A stretch of 58,689 nucleotides of DNA. It comes from Candidatus Dormiibacterota bacterium. Lineage in GTDB: Bacteria; Chloroflexota; Dormibacteria; Dormibacterales; Dormibacteraceae. The number at the start of each line of letters is the position of its first letter. Position 1 is the stretch's first letter. The notes below the pieces were generated by a model that was given only the letters and a program-made list of their open reading frames with translations, was not told where the DNA came from and searched no databases. This document shows positions 43,782 to 53,123 of this stretch, in pieces. The stretch lies in contig CATPBK010000034.1 of NCBI GenBank assembly GCA_955652705.1, forward strand, positions 1-58,689. The letters are read 5' to 3'. A program made the translations under genes and the position numbers.

Positions 43782-44558
43782 CTAGGGGGGATTCTGACCG
43801 GCTCGGTGACGAAGGAAATCGACAGCCCGGGTCCAGGCGTCGCAGGCCGCCTGATAGGCCTCGCTCTGCGGGTCGAGCTGGGAAGAGGCCATGAATCCAT
43901 GGCCGAGGCCCGGGTAGATCTTGTGCTCGAAGTCGACGCCCCGCGCCTTGAGCGCGGCGGCCAGCTTCTCCACGTTGTCCATTCCGGCCCCCTGGTCCTG
44001 GTCGCCCCAGAACCCCAAGATCGGCCCGTTTATCTGATCGACGATGTCCAGCGGCCGGGGGGCGTTGTTGCCAGCGGGGCTGGCGGTGCCGGGAAAGCCG
44101 TAGAAGCAGACAGTGGCCAGATCGTCGCGCTCGGCGGCGAGATCCAGCACCAGCGTGCCCCCCATGCAGAACCCGATCGTGCCCGCCGTGCCGGCCGAGC
44201 CCGGCTGCAATTGGACCCAGTCGATCGCCAGGTAGAGGTCACGCAGCGCCTGCTTTTCGTCGAGCCTGGCCCTTCTCGCGAAGGCCGCCTCCCGGGTCCG
44301 CTCGGGAAGCGGGCCGGCACGCCAGAAGTAGTCGGGCAGCAGCGCCACGAAACCGGCGAGGGCGAGCCTGCCGGCCAGGTCCTCATAGAAAGGACTCGGG
44401 CCCATGATGTCCGAGACCACGAGGACCGCGGCTCCGGAGTTGATCTGGGGATGGCAGAGCAAGCCCGGCATCGATTCGTTGTTGGTGAGCAGGATCGAGA
44501 CCTGCTCGCGCTCGACGTCAGGCGGGGTGGAACCCTCGGGCACCTCCGGATGGCACAT
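43782..44558 (-). CDS. Dienelactone hydrolase family protein
   Basis: A 258-residue alpha/beta hydrolase of the DLH family. The catalytic Cys is in IGFCMGGTL, the Asp in WGDQDQGAG and the His in YPGLGHGFM. Cytosolic; the natural substrate is unknown (carboxymethylenebutenolide or other esters/lactones). The ATG at 44558 (MCHPEVPEG) is used; the much longer open frame upstream is antisense to the next gene. A divergent dehydrogenase starts about 20 bp away, so the two may share regulation. Confidence 0.87.
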   Translation of the reverse strand: MCHPEVPEGSTPPDVEREQVSILLTNNESMPGLLCHPQINSGAAVLVVSDIMGPSPFYEDLAGRLALAGFVALLPDYFWRAGPLPERTREAAFARRARLDEKQALRDLYLAIDWVQLQPGSAGTAGTIGFCMGGTLVLDLAAERDDLATVCFYGFPGTASPAGNNAPRPLDIVDQINGPILGFWGDQDQGAGMDNVEKLAAALKARGVDFEHKIYPGLGHGFMASSQLDPQSEAYQAACDAWTRAVDFLRHRAGQNPP

Positions 44559-44579
44559 CGCCCTATTCTGGGGCAGACC

Positions 44580-45515
44580 TTGAAGCTGGCCCTGCCTGAG
44601 CGGTTTCGAGCCGAGACGGAAGCGCGGCTCCCCGCCGAGGTCGAGGTCGCCTGGTACGCCGACGCCGAGGCTGCACCGGCCGCCGTTCGCGGCGCCGACG
44701 TCCTCTGGCTGAACATGTGGGAGCGAGCGCAGATCCAGGCCGCCCTTGCGGCCGGCGACGAGCTGCGTTGGGTCTCCATGCACGGTGCCGGGGTGGACGG
44801 TCTGCCGCTCGACCTTCTGCGCGGGCGCCGCCTGACCCTCACCAACGGCGCCGGTCTCCACGCCATGCCGATCTCGGAGTACGCGGTGCTGGGGATGCTG
44901 GCCCTGGCCAAGGGCTTCCCCGCGCTGGTCCGGGCCCAGGACCGCAAGCAGTGGCTGGACTCGCCGCCCGCGTTCGGCGAGCTGCACGGCACAAAGGCGC
45001 TGATCGTCGGCTATGGCGGCATCGGCCGCGCGATCGGCGAGCGGCTGCGAGCCTTCGGCGTCGAGGTGGTCGGCGCCCGGCGCCACCCCGTGGCCGCCGG
45101 CGAGATCGCCGCCGAAGCCTGGCGGGACCGGCTCGGCGAGTTCGACTGGGTGATTCTGGCGAGTCCGCTCACGAATTCGACCCGCGCGCAGGTCGGAGCA
45201 GCCGAGCTGGGCGCCATGAAGCCCACCGCGGTGCTCGTCAACATAGCGCGAGGCGGTCTGGTTGACGAGGCGGCGCTCGCCGGCGCCCTGAGAGACGGCC
45301 GCCTCGCCGGCGCCTACCTGGACGTGACCAGCGAGGAGCCACTCCCGAGCGGGAGCGATCTCTGGACGCTGCCCAACCTGATCCTGACGCCGCACAGCTC
45401 CTGGGCGTCGCAGCGGTTCGCCGCTCGCGCCGCCGACCTCTTCCTGGACAACCTGGACCGTTTCGGCGCCGGGCGACCGCTGCGCAACATCGTCGATCTG
45501 GACGCGGGTTACTAA
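44580..45515 (+). CDS. D-isomer-specific 2-hydroxyacid dehydrogenase
   Basis: A 311-residue NAD(P)-dependent dehydrogenase. The Rossmann loop is VGYGGIGRAIGERL, the substrate Arg is in VNIARGGLVDE, and the catalytic His in LTPHSSWAS. The TTG at 44580 gives MKLALPERF, a natural start of the first strand; an ATG at 44550 would overlap the divergent hydrolase gene by nine bases. Glyoxylate/hydroxypyruvate or similar reduction is likely, but the substrate is not defined. Confidence 0.85.
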   Translation: MKLALPERFRAETEARLPAEVEVAWYADAEAAPAAVRGADVLWLNMWERAQIQAALAAGDELRWVSMHGAGVDGLPLDLLRGRRLTLTNGAGLHAMPISEYAVLGMLALAKGFPALVRAQDRKQWLDSPPAFGELHGTKALIVGYGGIGRAIGERLRAFGVEVVGARRHPVAAGEIAAEAWRDRLGEFDWVILASPLTNSTRAQVGAAELGAMKPTAVLVNIARGGLVDEAALAGALRDGRLAGAYLDVTSEEPLPSGSDLWTLPNLILTPHSSWASQRFAARAADLFLDNLDRFGAGRPLRNIVDLDAGY

Positions 45516-45541
45516 GCGGGCTCGCGGGCACAATTACGCGG

Positions 45542-47127
<1,586 letters not shown>

Positions 47128-47131
<4 letters not shown>

Positions 47132-47823
47132 CAGCCGCTCCGTTTGTGCATTCGCAGCGCCTTTACGACGCCGTGTACTCCTGGAAGGACTACGCGGCGG
47201 AGGCCGAACGCCTGCAGCCATACCTGCGCGGGGCGTCGATACTCGACGTGGCCTGCGGCACGGGCGGTCACATTCCGCACCTGCGCGGTGCTTACGAGGT
47301 GGTGGGTGTGGACATCGATCCGGGAATGCTGGAAATCGCCCGCGAGAAGAACCCAGGCGTCGAGTTCCACCTGGGCGACATGCGGTCGCTCGAGCTCGGC
47401 CGGACATTCGGCACCGTGATGTGCCTCTTCTCCTCGATCGGTTACCTGCCTACTGCGAGCGACCTCGATCGTGCCCTCGCGTGCTTCGCCCGCCACGCCG
47501 AGCCGGGTGGCGCGGTGCTGGTCGAGCCCTGGATCAAGGCGGGCGACTTTGAGCCACGCTTACCTCAGCCGGTGATCGGTGAGGCCGAGGGTTTGCGGGT
47601 TGCGCGCATGACGCGCCTCGAGCTGCAGGGCGACTCGACAGTCCTGACCATCCACTACCTGGTTGGCTCCGAAGGCGGCATCGAGCACCTGGAAGAGGTG
47701 CATCGGCTGCGCGTCTTCAGCGACGAGGAATACACGGGGGCCTTCGCGAGGTCCGGGCTCGAGGTCGAGTTCGATCCCGAGGGTCCGATGGGGCGCGGCC
47801 TCTACGCCGGGGCCAAGCAGTGA
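47128..47823 (+). CDS. SAM-dependent methyltransferase (DesVI-like class I)
   Basis: A 231-residue class I methyltransferase: motif I DVACGTGGHIPHL, acidic VVGVDIDPGML, then HLGDMRSLELGRTFGTVMCLFSSIGYL. The last segment is typical of the N,N-dimethyltransferases that act on aminosugars (DesVI/TylM1) and their relatives. The substrate here is unknown. The GTG start overlaps the ABC-F stop, and its own stop overlaps the next gene's GTG. Confidence 0.78.
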
Positions 47824-49226
47824 GGCGGCTTCTGACCGGCCTGCTCGCTGTCGCGATAGTCGCCTGCAGCGCGTCGGCTGCCCCGACGGCGACGAAGGCG
47901 GCAGCACCCAAGCCAGGCGCCTACACGGGGACCATTGGCAGGGCGCTCTACAAGGTGGACATACCCGCTCACTGGAACGGCACCCTCCTCCTCTACAGCC
48001 ACGGGTACGCGGCGCCTGGGAGCACGCTGAACGCGACCAACTCTGGAGATCCGGCAACGGCGCAGTGGCTGCTCGGGCAGGGCTACGCCCTGGCGGGCTC
48101 CTCCTATTCCAGCACGGGCTGGGCGCTGGCTGACGCCTTCAACGACCAGCTCGCCCTCCTGGACGAGTTCGGCAAGCGTTTCGCCAAGCCGAGCCGGACG
48201 GTCGCCTGGGGCCATTCGCTGGGGGGCATCATCACCGCGGGCCTGGTGCAGCTGCACCCGGAACGTTTCGCCGGCGCCGTGCCGATGTGCGGCGTGCTCG
48301 GCGGCAGCGTCGGAAACTGGAACGGGGCACTCGACCTCGGGTTCGCCTTCAAGACCCTGCTGGCGCCGGCCTCCGCTCTCCAGCTGGTGCGCATCACCGA
48401 TGGGAAGGCCAACAACGACCTGGCTCAGGGCCTGCTGCGCTCGGCCCAGGCCACTCCAGCTGGGCAGGCCCGGCTCTCTCTGGTGGCCGCGCTCGGCCAG
48501 CTGCCCGGCTGGTTCAACCCGCTGGCGCCTGAGCCGGCGGCCGCCGACTTGACCGCGCAGGAATCCAACCAGGCGCAGTGGATCCAGACCGACTTCAGCT
48601 ATGAATTCGCCCATCGCGCCGAGCTCGAGTCGCGAGCATCCGGCAACCCCTCCTGGAACACGGGCTTCGACTACGGCGCCGAGCTGGCGGCCTCGCCCGC
48701 TCGCGACGAGGTGGCGGGGCTCTACCAGCGGGCGGGCCTCGACCTCACCGCCGACCTGGCCGCGCTCCGTGACGCGCCGAGGATCGCCGCCGATGCCGCC
48801 GCGGTCGCTTACCTGGCACGCAACGTCACGTTCGACGGCAAGCTCGGCCTCCCGGTCGTCACGCTGCACTCGACTGGGGACGGCCTGGTGGTCGCCGCCA
48901 ACGAGCGGGCTTACCAGGACGTGGTGCAGGCGGCCGGCGACGGCGGCCAGCTGCGCCAGGCTTTCGTCCACCGCGCCAACCACTGCATCTTCACCCCGGC
49001 CGAGCAGGTGGCTGCGTTCCAGGTGCTCTTCGAACGGCTGGACAAGGGCGGCTGGCCGGCCACCGACGCGGCCGCGCTGAATGCGCGATCGCTGGCGCTG
49101 GGTGACGCTCTGAACGGCGGCGGCCTGCCAGGCTCCGGCCTTCGCGTCAAGCTCGGGCCGTCGTTCGTCGACTACCAGCCGGCGGCGTTTCCCCGCCAGT
49201 TCGACACTCGCACGGCACGGCCATGA
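47820..49226 (+). CDS. Secreted alpha/beta hydrolase lipoprotein
   Basis: A 468-residue exported hydrolase. The N-terminus has a hydrophobic segment and a lipobox IVAC near residue 16, so it is probably lipid-anchored. Oxyanion and nucleophile regions: YSHGYAAPG and GHSLGGII (nucleophile Ser); a likely catalytic Asp in HSTGDGLV and His in HRANHCIF. It resembles the secreted esterase/peptidase-like DUF6351 or tannase-type proteins only loosely, so no substrate is given. It is coupled by overlap to both neighbours. Confidence 0.75.
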   Translation: MRRLLTGLLAVAIVACSASAAPTATKAAAPKPGAYTGTIGRALYKVDIPAHWNGTLLLYSHGYAAPGSTLNATNSGDPATAQWLLGQGYALAGSSYSSTGWALADAFNDQLALLDEFGKRFAKPSRTVAWGHSLGGIITAGLVQLHPERFAGAVPMCGVLGGSVGNWNGALDLGFAFKTLLAPASALQLVRITDGKANNDLAQGLLRSAQATPAGQARLSLVAALGQLPGWFNPLAPEPAAADLTAQESNQAQWIQTDFSYEFAHRAELESRASGNPSWNTGFDYGAELAASPARDEVAGLYQRAGLDLTADLAALRDAPRIAADAAAVAYLARNVTFDGKLGLPVVTLHSTGDGLVVAANERAYQDVVQAAGDGGQLRQAFVHRANHCIFTPAEQVAAFQVLFERLDKGGWPATDAAALNARSLALGDALNGGGLPGSGLRVKLGPSFVDYQPAAFPRQFDTRTARP

Positions 49227-50005
49227 ACCTTAGCTGGCGGCGCCCGATCGCCCTGATCGCGCTGCGCGGCGCGATCGGTGTGGGCATCCGGCCGGAGCAC
49301 TGGGTGCCGGTGCTGGAGGCTCTCCGCAAGCGCCGCACGGTGCGCGCCCTCGTGGCCGAGATCGACTCGCCGGGCGGCACCGTCTCGGCCTCTGACCACC
49401 TCCACGGAGCCCTGGCCCGCGTCGCCGCTGAGAAGCCCGTGGTCGCCTTCTCCGGCAACGTCTGCGCGTCGGGCGGCTACCTGATCGCCTGCGCGGCCCA
49501 CAAGGTCGTTGTGCAGCCAGCGGCGGTCATCGGTTCGATCGGGGTCATCTCCTACCGGCCGCTGGCCGAGGACCTGATGCGCAGGCTGGGCGTCGCCATG
49601 GGGGTCACCAAGAGCGGCGAGTTCAAGGACATGGGCGGCTTCTGGAGGCGACCCACGGAGCGCGAGCTGGCCAAGGAGGAGGCGCTCGTCAAGGAGTACT
49701 TCGAGCTCTTCCTGGAACGCGTCCAGGCCAGCCGGCGGATCGACGAAGCGAGGCTGCGGGAGCTGGCCACCGGCGAGGTCTTCACCGGCCGGCGGGCGGT
49801 CGAGGTCGGGCTCGCCGATCAGCTGGGCACGCTCGATGACGCGATCGCGCTCGCCGCGGCCGAGGCGGGGGTCTCAGTGAAGTCGCGCTGGTATGGGCCC
49901 AGGCGGACGCTGCGAGCCCGGCTTTTGGGAGGTTTCGCGGGTGAGCTCGCCGACGCCGTCCTTGATCGTGTGCTGGCCGCGGGCGCTCCCCAACCGCGCA
50001 CCTGA
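49223..50005 (+). CDS. S49-family signal peptide peptidase-like protease (SppA)
   Basis: A 260-residue single-domain S49 serine protease. The nucleophile Ser is in CASGGYLIA and the catalytic Lys in TKSGEFKDMG, with EIDSPGGTV and SIGVISY as the remaining family blocks. No signal peptide or clear membrane helix is present, unlike E. coli SppA, so it may act in the cytosol or associate peripherally with the membrane. Last gene of the ABC-F operon. Confidence 0.88.
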   Translation: MNLSWRRPIALIALRGAIGVGIRPEHWVPVLEALRKRRTVRALVAEIDSPGGTVSASDHLHGALARVAAEKPVVAFSGNVCASGGYLIACAAHKVVVQPAAVIGSIGVISYRPLAEDLMRRLGVAMGVTKSGEFKDMGGFWRRPTERELAKEEALVKEYFELFLERVQASRRIDEARLRELATGEVFTGRRAVEVGLADQLGTLDDAIALAAAEAGVSVKSRWYGPRRTLRARLLGGFAGELADAVLDRVLAAGAPQPRT

Positions 50006-50013
50006 CTATCAAT

Positions 50014-50044
50014 TTATCCACAAGACTTCAACATCTTGTGGTAA
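50014..50044. promoter_or_regulatory. Palindromic operator candidate with a DnaA-box match
   Basis: TTTATCCACAAGA and TCTTGTGGTAAA form inverted arms around an 8 bp centre, differing by one extra T. The left arm includes a perfect DnaA box TTATCCACA (50014-50022). The right arm covers the -35 hexamer of the promoter that follows, so a bound protein would block it. Confidence 0.5.
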
Positions 50045-50064
50045 ACGTATCAACGTGCTACCAT
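50036..50064 (+). promoter_or_regulatory. Candidate promoter for an intergenic small RNA
   Basis: TTGTGG (50036-50041) and TACCAT (50059-50064) are 17 bp apart in an unusually AT-rich stretch. Predicted transcription start is near 50071. Confidence 0.55.
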
Positions 50065-50070
50065 ATGGCC

Positions 50071-50153
50071 GCGCCTTGAGTCAGGCGCCTGAAAACGAAC
50101 TTCACGCCCCACCCCAGCCCAGGAAAGCCCGCGCAAGCGGGCTTTCCCTTTTT
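50071..50153 (+). ncRNA. Candidate small RNA, about 83 nt
   Basis: Between a promoter and a strong terminator, in a gap between convergent genes, about 80 bases could be transcribed. The 5' part has the palindrome CAGGCGCCTG near 50087-50096; the middle is C-rich and unstructured; the 3' end is the terminator hairpin. The only start codon gives a four-residue peptide, so a non-coding RNA is more likely. There is no match to a known class that I can recognise. Confidence 0.5.
50122..50153 (+). terminator. Rho-independent terminator
   Basis: An 11 bp perfect stem (GGAAAGCCCGC with GCGGGCTTTCC) closes a GCAA loop, followed by TTTTT at 50149-50153. The T run contains the stop codon of the convergent gene. 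Confidence 0.93.
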
Positions 50154-51432
50154 AGGGACGGCTGGTGAGGAGGTCGAGCGCGAGCGCGGCCGACCAGGAG
50201 AACTCGGGTGCCCCGCAGGCGGCGCCCGTCAGCGGGTTGAAGTACTCGGCCAGACCGGCCGCGTCAAGCCGGTCCAGCGTCTGCTCGCGGATCGCCTCGG
50301 CCGCGCCTTCCAGCCCGAGGTGAAGGAGGCCGTCGATGGCCAGCCAGTTGACGTTGACCCAGACCGGACCCCTCCAGTAGAGGATCGGGTCGAAGGTGGG
50401 TGCGTCCGGCGGCACGGTTGGGATGGGCAGCGCGTGGCCTGACCGGCGCACGTGCTCCTCCAGGATTCCGGTCACCCGCTCCAGGTCCTCGACCAGGTGG
50501 CCACCGAGTGCGGCGAGGGCCGCGGCGCTGGGCGTCTCGATCTGTTTGCGGCCCACGCAGTCGTAGTCGTAGTAGGTGCGGTGACGCTCGTTCCAGTGGT
50601 ACTCCTCGAAAGCCCACTGGAACTCGGTGAGCTCGGCGGCTGGAAAGGGCGCCGGCAGTCCAAGGTCGGCGGCGATGCGGTCGAGCTCGCCCATGGCGCG
50701 GTAGGTGAGCGCATCGAAGACGACGTCGTAGACGAGAAACGGTGTGCGCGCGCGGTAGGCGGCCAGGCGATAGTCGGCCTCGTCCAGGATCTCCGCTAGC
50801 GCCACGTAGCCGTCGTACTCGCGGACCGATGGGCGCTCAGCGGCGGGCACGGAGCGCGTGTCCAGGCGCTCGTAGGGCCGCTTTGGCTTCAACCCCGCGG
50901 CTTCCAGGAGGTCCCAGCGAGGCGAGTTGTCCCAGCCCGTTTCCCACGGATGCACCACGGTCACCAGCGGCGAACCGGGGAGCCGCCGCTCGTCCCGGAA
51001 ATACCGCAGCGACTCCACCAGCGGAGCCAGCACGCGCTGCCAGAAGGCGCGGCGTTCCTGCGCGTCGCGGTTGCGCACTCCGACCAGGCGCGCGGCGATC
51101 GGGAGCATGGGCGGGTTGGAGATGCCGCTCGTCAGCTCGCCGGGCCGGCGCACGTGCGCTTGCGCCCGCGGCCAGCGGTCCGGGCCGGGGAAGTAATCGT
51201 TCAGGTGCTGGCGGTCGAAGTGGACGCTGGGCAGCATCCCCTCCACCCACTGCGCCTCGAGCATGGACTGGATCTCGAGCTCCGCGCGGCTCCAGTCGAT
51301 CAGCGACCAGCCGATGCTGATGAAGCCGCTGTCCCAGTTCCACTGGTGCGGATACTGCTTGGCCGACGGGCGGGTCCAGCGCCCCGTGTGGTTCGCGAAG
51401 AGGACCGCCTCCGCCCGATCGGCCAGATCCAT
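50152..51432 (-). CDS. GH63-like glycosidase (glucosylglycerate/mannosylglycerate hydrolase-like)
   Basis: A 426-residue (alpha/alpha)6-barrel glycosidase. QYPHQWNWDSGFISIGW near the N-terminus and YWRGPVWVNVNWL with YFNPLTGAACGAPEFSWSAA near the C-terminus match the glucosylglycerate hydrolase/MGH group of GH63. In mycobacteria that enzyme releases glucose from glucosylglycerate, a compatible solute stored in nitrogen shortage. The Asp in NWDSG and the Glu in GAPEFSW are likely catalytic. A trehalase- or glucosidase-like role is the alternative. Divergent from ccdA with a 17 bp gap. Confidence 0.78.
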   Translation of the reverse strand: MDLADRAEAVLFANHTGRWTRPSAKQYPHQWNWDSGFISIGWSLIDWSRAELEIQSMLEAQWVEGMLPSVHFDRQHLNDYFPGPDRWPRAQAHVRRPGELTSGISNPPMLPIAARLVGVRNRDAQERRAFWQRVLAPLVESLRYFRDERRLPGSPLVTVVHPWETGWDNSPRWDLLEAAGLKPKRPYERLDTRSVPAAERPSVREYDGYVALAEILDEADYRLAAYRARTPFLVYDVVFDALTYRAMGELDRIAADLGLPAPFPAAELTEFQWAFEEYHWNERHRTYYDYDCVGRKQIETPSAAALAALGGHLVEDLERVTGILEEHVRRSGHALPIPTVPPDAPTFDPILYWRGPVWVNVNWLAIDGLLHLGLEGAAEAIREQTLDRLDAAGLAEYFNPLTGAACGAPEFSWSAALALDLLTSRP

Positions 51433-51449
51433 CAGCTCATATTCTTCAG

Positions 51450-52175
51450 ATGCACTTGGAGCAGATCACTCCTCCGCTGGCCTTCGCGGCCGGGCTCGTC
51501 TCCTTCCTGAGCCCTTGCGTGCTGCCACTCGTGCCTGCCTATGTCGCCTACCTCGGCGGTCGGGCGGCGGACGTGGCGGCGCCCGCGCGCGCCGAGGTCG
51601 CGGTCACAGGAGTGTCTTTTGTAGCCGGCCTGAGCCTCGTGTTCATCCTCGTCTTCTACGCCTTCCAGACGCTCCTGACGCCGCTGCGGACGATAGTCGT
51701 CCCGCTGGCCGGGATCGCGGTCCTGGTGATGGCCTTGCAAGTCGCCGGCCTCCTCCGGCTCCCGCTCCTGATGCGGGAATGGCGCCTCTTCGACCGCGCC
51801 CCGAGCAGCGGCGGTCCGGTGGGCGGCCTCCTGCTGGGGATCGGGTTCGCCGCGGGTTGGACGCCCTGCATCGGCCCCACTCTCGGCGCCGTGCTGACTT
51901 CCGGCGCGCTCCAGGGCACGACCCTGAGCGGCCTGACGCTGATCCTCTTCTACTGCCTCGGCCTTGGCGTCCCCTTCCTGATCGTAGCCCTCACTTTCGA
52001 CCGCCTGTCGCCGCTCCTCCGCTCCCTCAACGCGCACCGGCGGGCCATCGACCTCGCCTCGGGCGGCCTGCTCGCCGTGATGGGACTGATACTGCTCACC
52101 AACAACCTCACCTGGCTCACCGCCGGCCTTTCCCGGGTCCTCCCGGAGTGGCTGCAGTCGGCCGTGACCATTTAG
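51450..52175 (+). CDS. ccdA: Cytochrome c biogenesis protein CcdA
   Basis: A 241-residue membrane protein with six helices that carries reducing power across the membrane. The redox Cys pair is in LSPCVLPLVPAY (helix 1) and GWTPCIGPTLG (helix 4), both conserved. No thioredoxin-like partner is next door. TATTCT ends four bases before the ATG, a layout that suggests leaderless transcription. The TAG stop is the first triplet of the type C element. Confidence 0.93.
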   Translation: MHLEQITPPLAFAAGLVSFLSPCVLPLVPAYVAYLGGRAADVAAPARAEVAVTGVSFVAGLSLVFILVFYAFQTLLTPLRTIVVPLAGIAVLVMALQVAGLLRLPLLMREWRLFDRAPSSGGPVGGLLLGIGFAAGWTPCIGPTLGAVLTSGALQGTTLSGLTLILFYCLGLGVPFLIVALTFDRLSPLLRSLNAHRRAIDLASGGLLAVMGLILLTNNLTWLTAGLSRVLPEWLQSAVTI

Positions 52176-52386
52176 TGGACAGAAACGGCCATTTGACGTG
52201 CATCCGCCATCCCAGGCCGCCGGGCGCCCCTCGGGCGCTGATGCCGGTGTTGCGGGCCCCGGCGCTAGACATCACGTATCTTTGGATGCGCTCGTCGTCG
52301 CGCCACCCGCGCCTTGGCACCGACGGCCTGGAACGCCGGTCTACGAGCCTCCGGCCTGCTACGCAAATGGCCGTTACAGTCCACTA
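52173..52386. repeat. Type C palindromic intergenic element
   Basis: A 214 bp element between ccdA and the next gene. The ends 52173-52195 and 52364-52386 are inverted repeats, 21 of 23 complementary (TAGTGGAC.G.AACGGCC). The TAG at the left edge is the ccdA stop. The interior segment TGCCGGTGTTGCGGGCCCCG near 52242-52261 resembles the type A interior, suggesting distant kinship. GGGCGCC/GGGCGC and GCATCC/GGATGC arms add internal structure. Confidence 0.8.
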
Positions 52387-52400
52387 GTCTCAATTTTCAG

Positions 52401-53123
52401 ATGGACCTCGAGAAGCTGCCTCCCCAGCTGCGCGACGTCATGCGCGCCCTGGCCGCCGCGATGCGGTCCCGTGAGCCCGGCATCCGCCAGAAGGTGGAGG
52501 AAATGCGGGCCGCCAACCCCCAGCTGAGCAACGACGAGCTGGCGCGCCGCCTGATCAGCTCGACGCGCTACCGGGTGGCGGCCACGGGCGCGGCCAGCGG
52601 CGCCGCCGCGATCGCGCCTGGGCTCGGGACCCTGATCTCATTGGGCGCGGCGACCGGCCAGGCGGTCTACGCCCTGGAGCAGGAGACCGAGCTGGTGCTC
52701 GCGATCGCGATCGTCTACGGGCACGAGCTGACCACCTCGGACGAACGCCTCCTGGAAGCCCTCGTGGTGGTCGGGATCGCGGGCGGGGCGGTCAAGCTGC
52801 GCGAGGACGTCCTCGTCGTCGGCGGCCAGCGGCTGGCCATCGCGGCCTTTCGCCGCCTCCCGGCCGAGATCGCCACCCGGGCGGGCGGCTCCTTGATCCG
52901 GCGGATCCTGATGCGCGTCGCCGGCTCTCGCGCGGCCGCAGCGGTGGGGCGGGCAGCTCCGCTCGCGATCGGTATGGCGGTGGGCGCGGGGTTCGACTGG
53001 GTGGCGGTCAGCGCCCTGGGCCGGGCGGCGATGCGGTACTACGGTCCGGGTGGCCCAGCGTCGCGTTGGCCCCAACTACCCGCGAGTCGCGAAGATCTCG
53101 GCGACGTCGTACCTGGCCACTGA
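52401..53123 (+). CDS. EcsC-like / glycine-zipper protein, unknown function
   Basis: A 240-residue protein. An N-terminal helical part (MDLEKLPPQLRDVMRALA) is followed by TGAASGAAAIAPGLGTLISLGAATGQAVYALEQE, glycine- and alanine-rich helices similar to the EcsC/DUF697 type, and a basic amphipathic segment. The frame extends upstream into the type C element, so the ATG at 52401 is used; no Shine-Dalgarno precedes it. Its 3' end overlaps the convergent ligase gene by 48 bases. Function unknown; membrane association likely. Confidence 0.6.
   Translation: MDLEKLPPQLRDVMRALAAAMRSREPGIRQKVEEMRAANPQLSNDELARRLISSTRYRVAATGAASGAAAIAPGLGTLISLGAATGQAVYALEQETELVLAIAIVYGHELTTSDERLLEALVVVGIAGGAVKLREDVLVVGGQRLAIAAFRRLPAEIATRAGGSLIRRILMRVAGSRAAAAVGRAAPLAIGMAVGAGFDWVAVSALGRAAMRYYGPGGPASRWPQLPASREDLGDVVPGH

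Noticed and set aside
50014-50022. Perfect DnaA box as sign of a replication origin
   Set aside because: Only one exact box is present, with no cluster, no dnaA/dnaN nearby and no AT-rich unwinding region; it is better read as part of an operator palindrome.
52314-52400. Upstream extension of the EcsC-like protein
   Set aside because: The added residues come from the type C element and do not look like the family's N-terminus.
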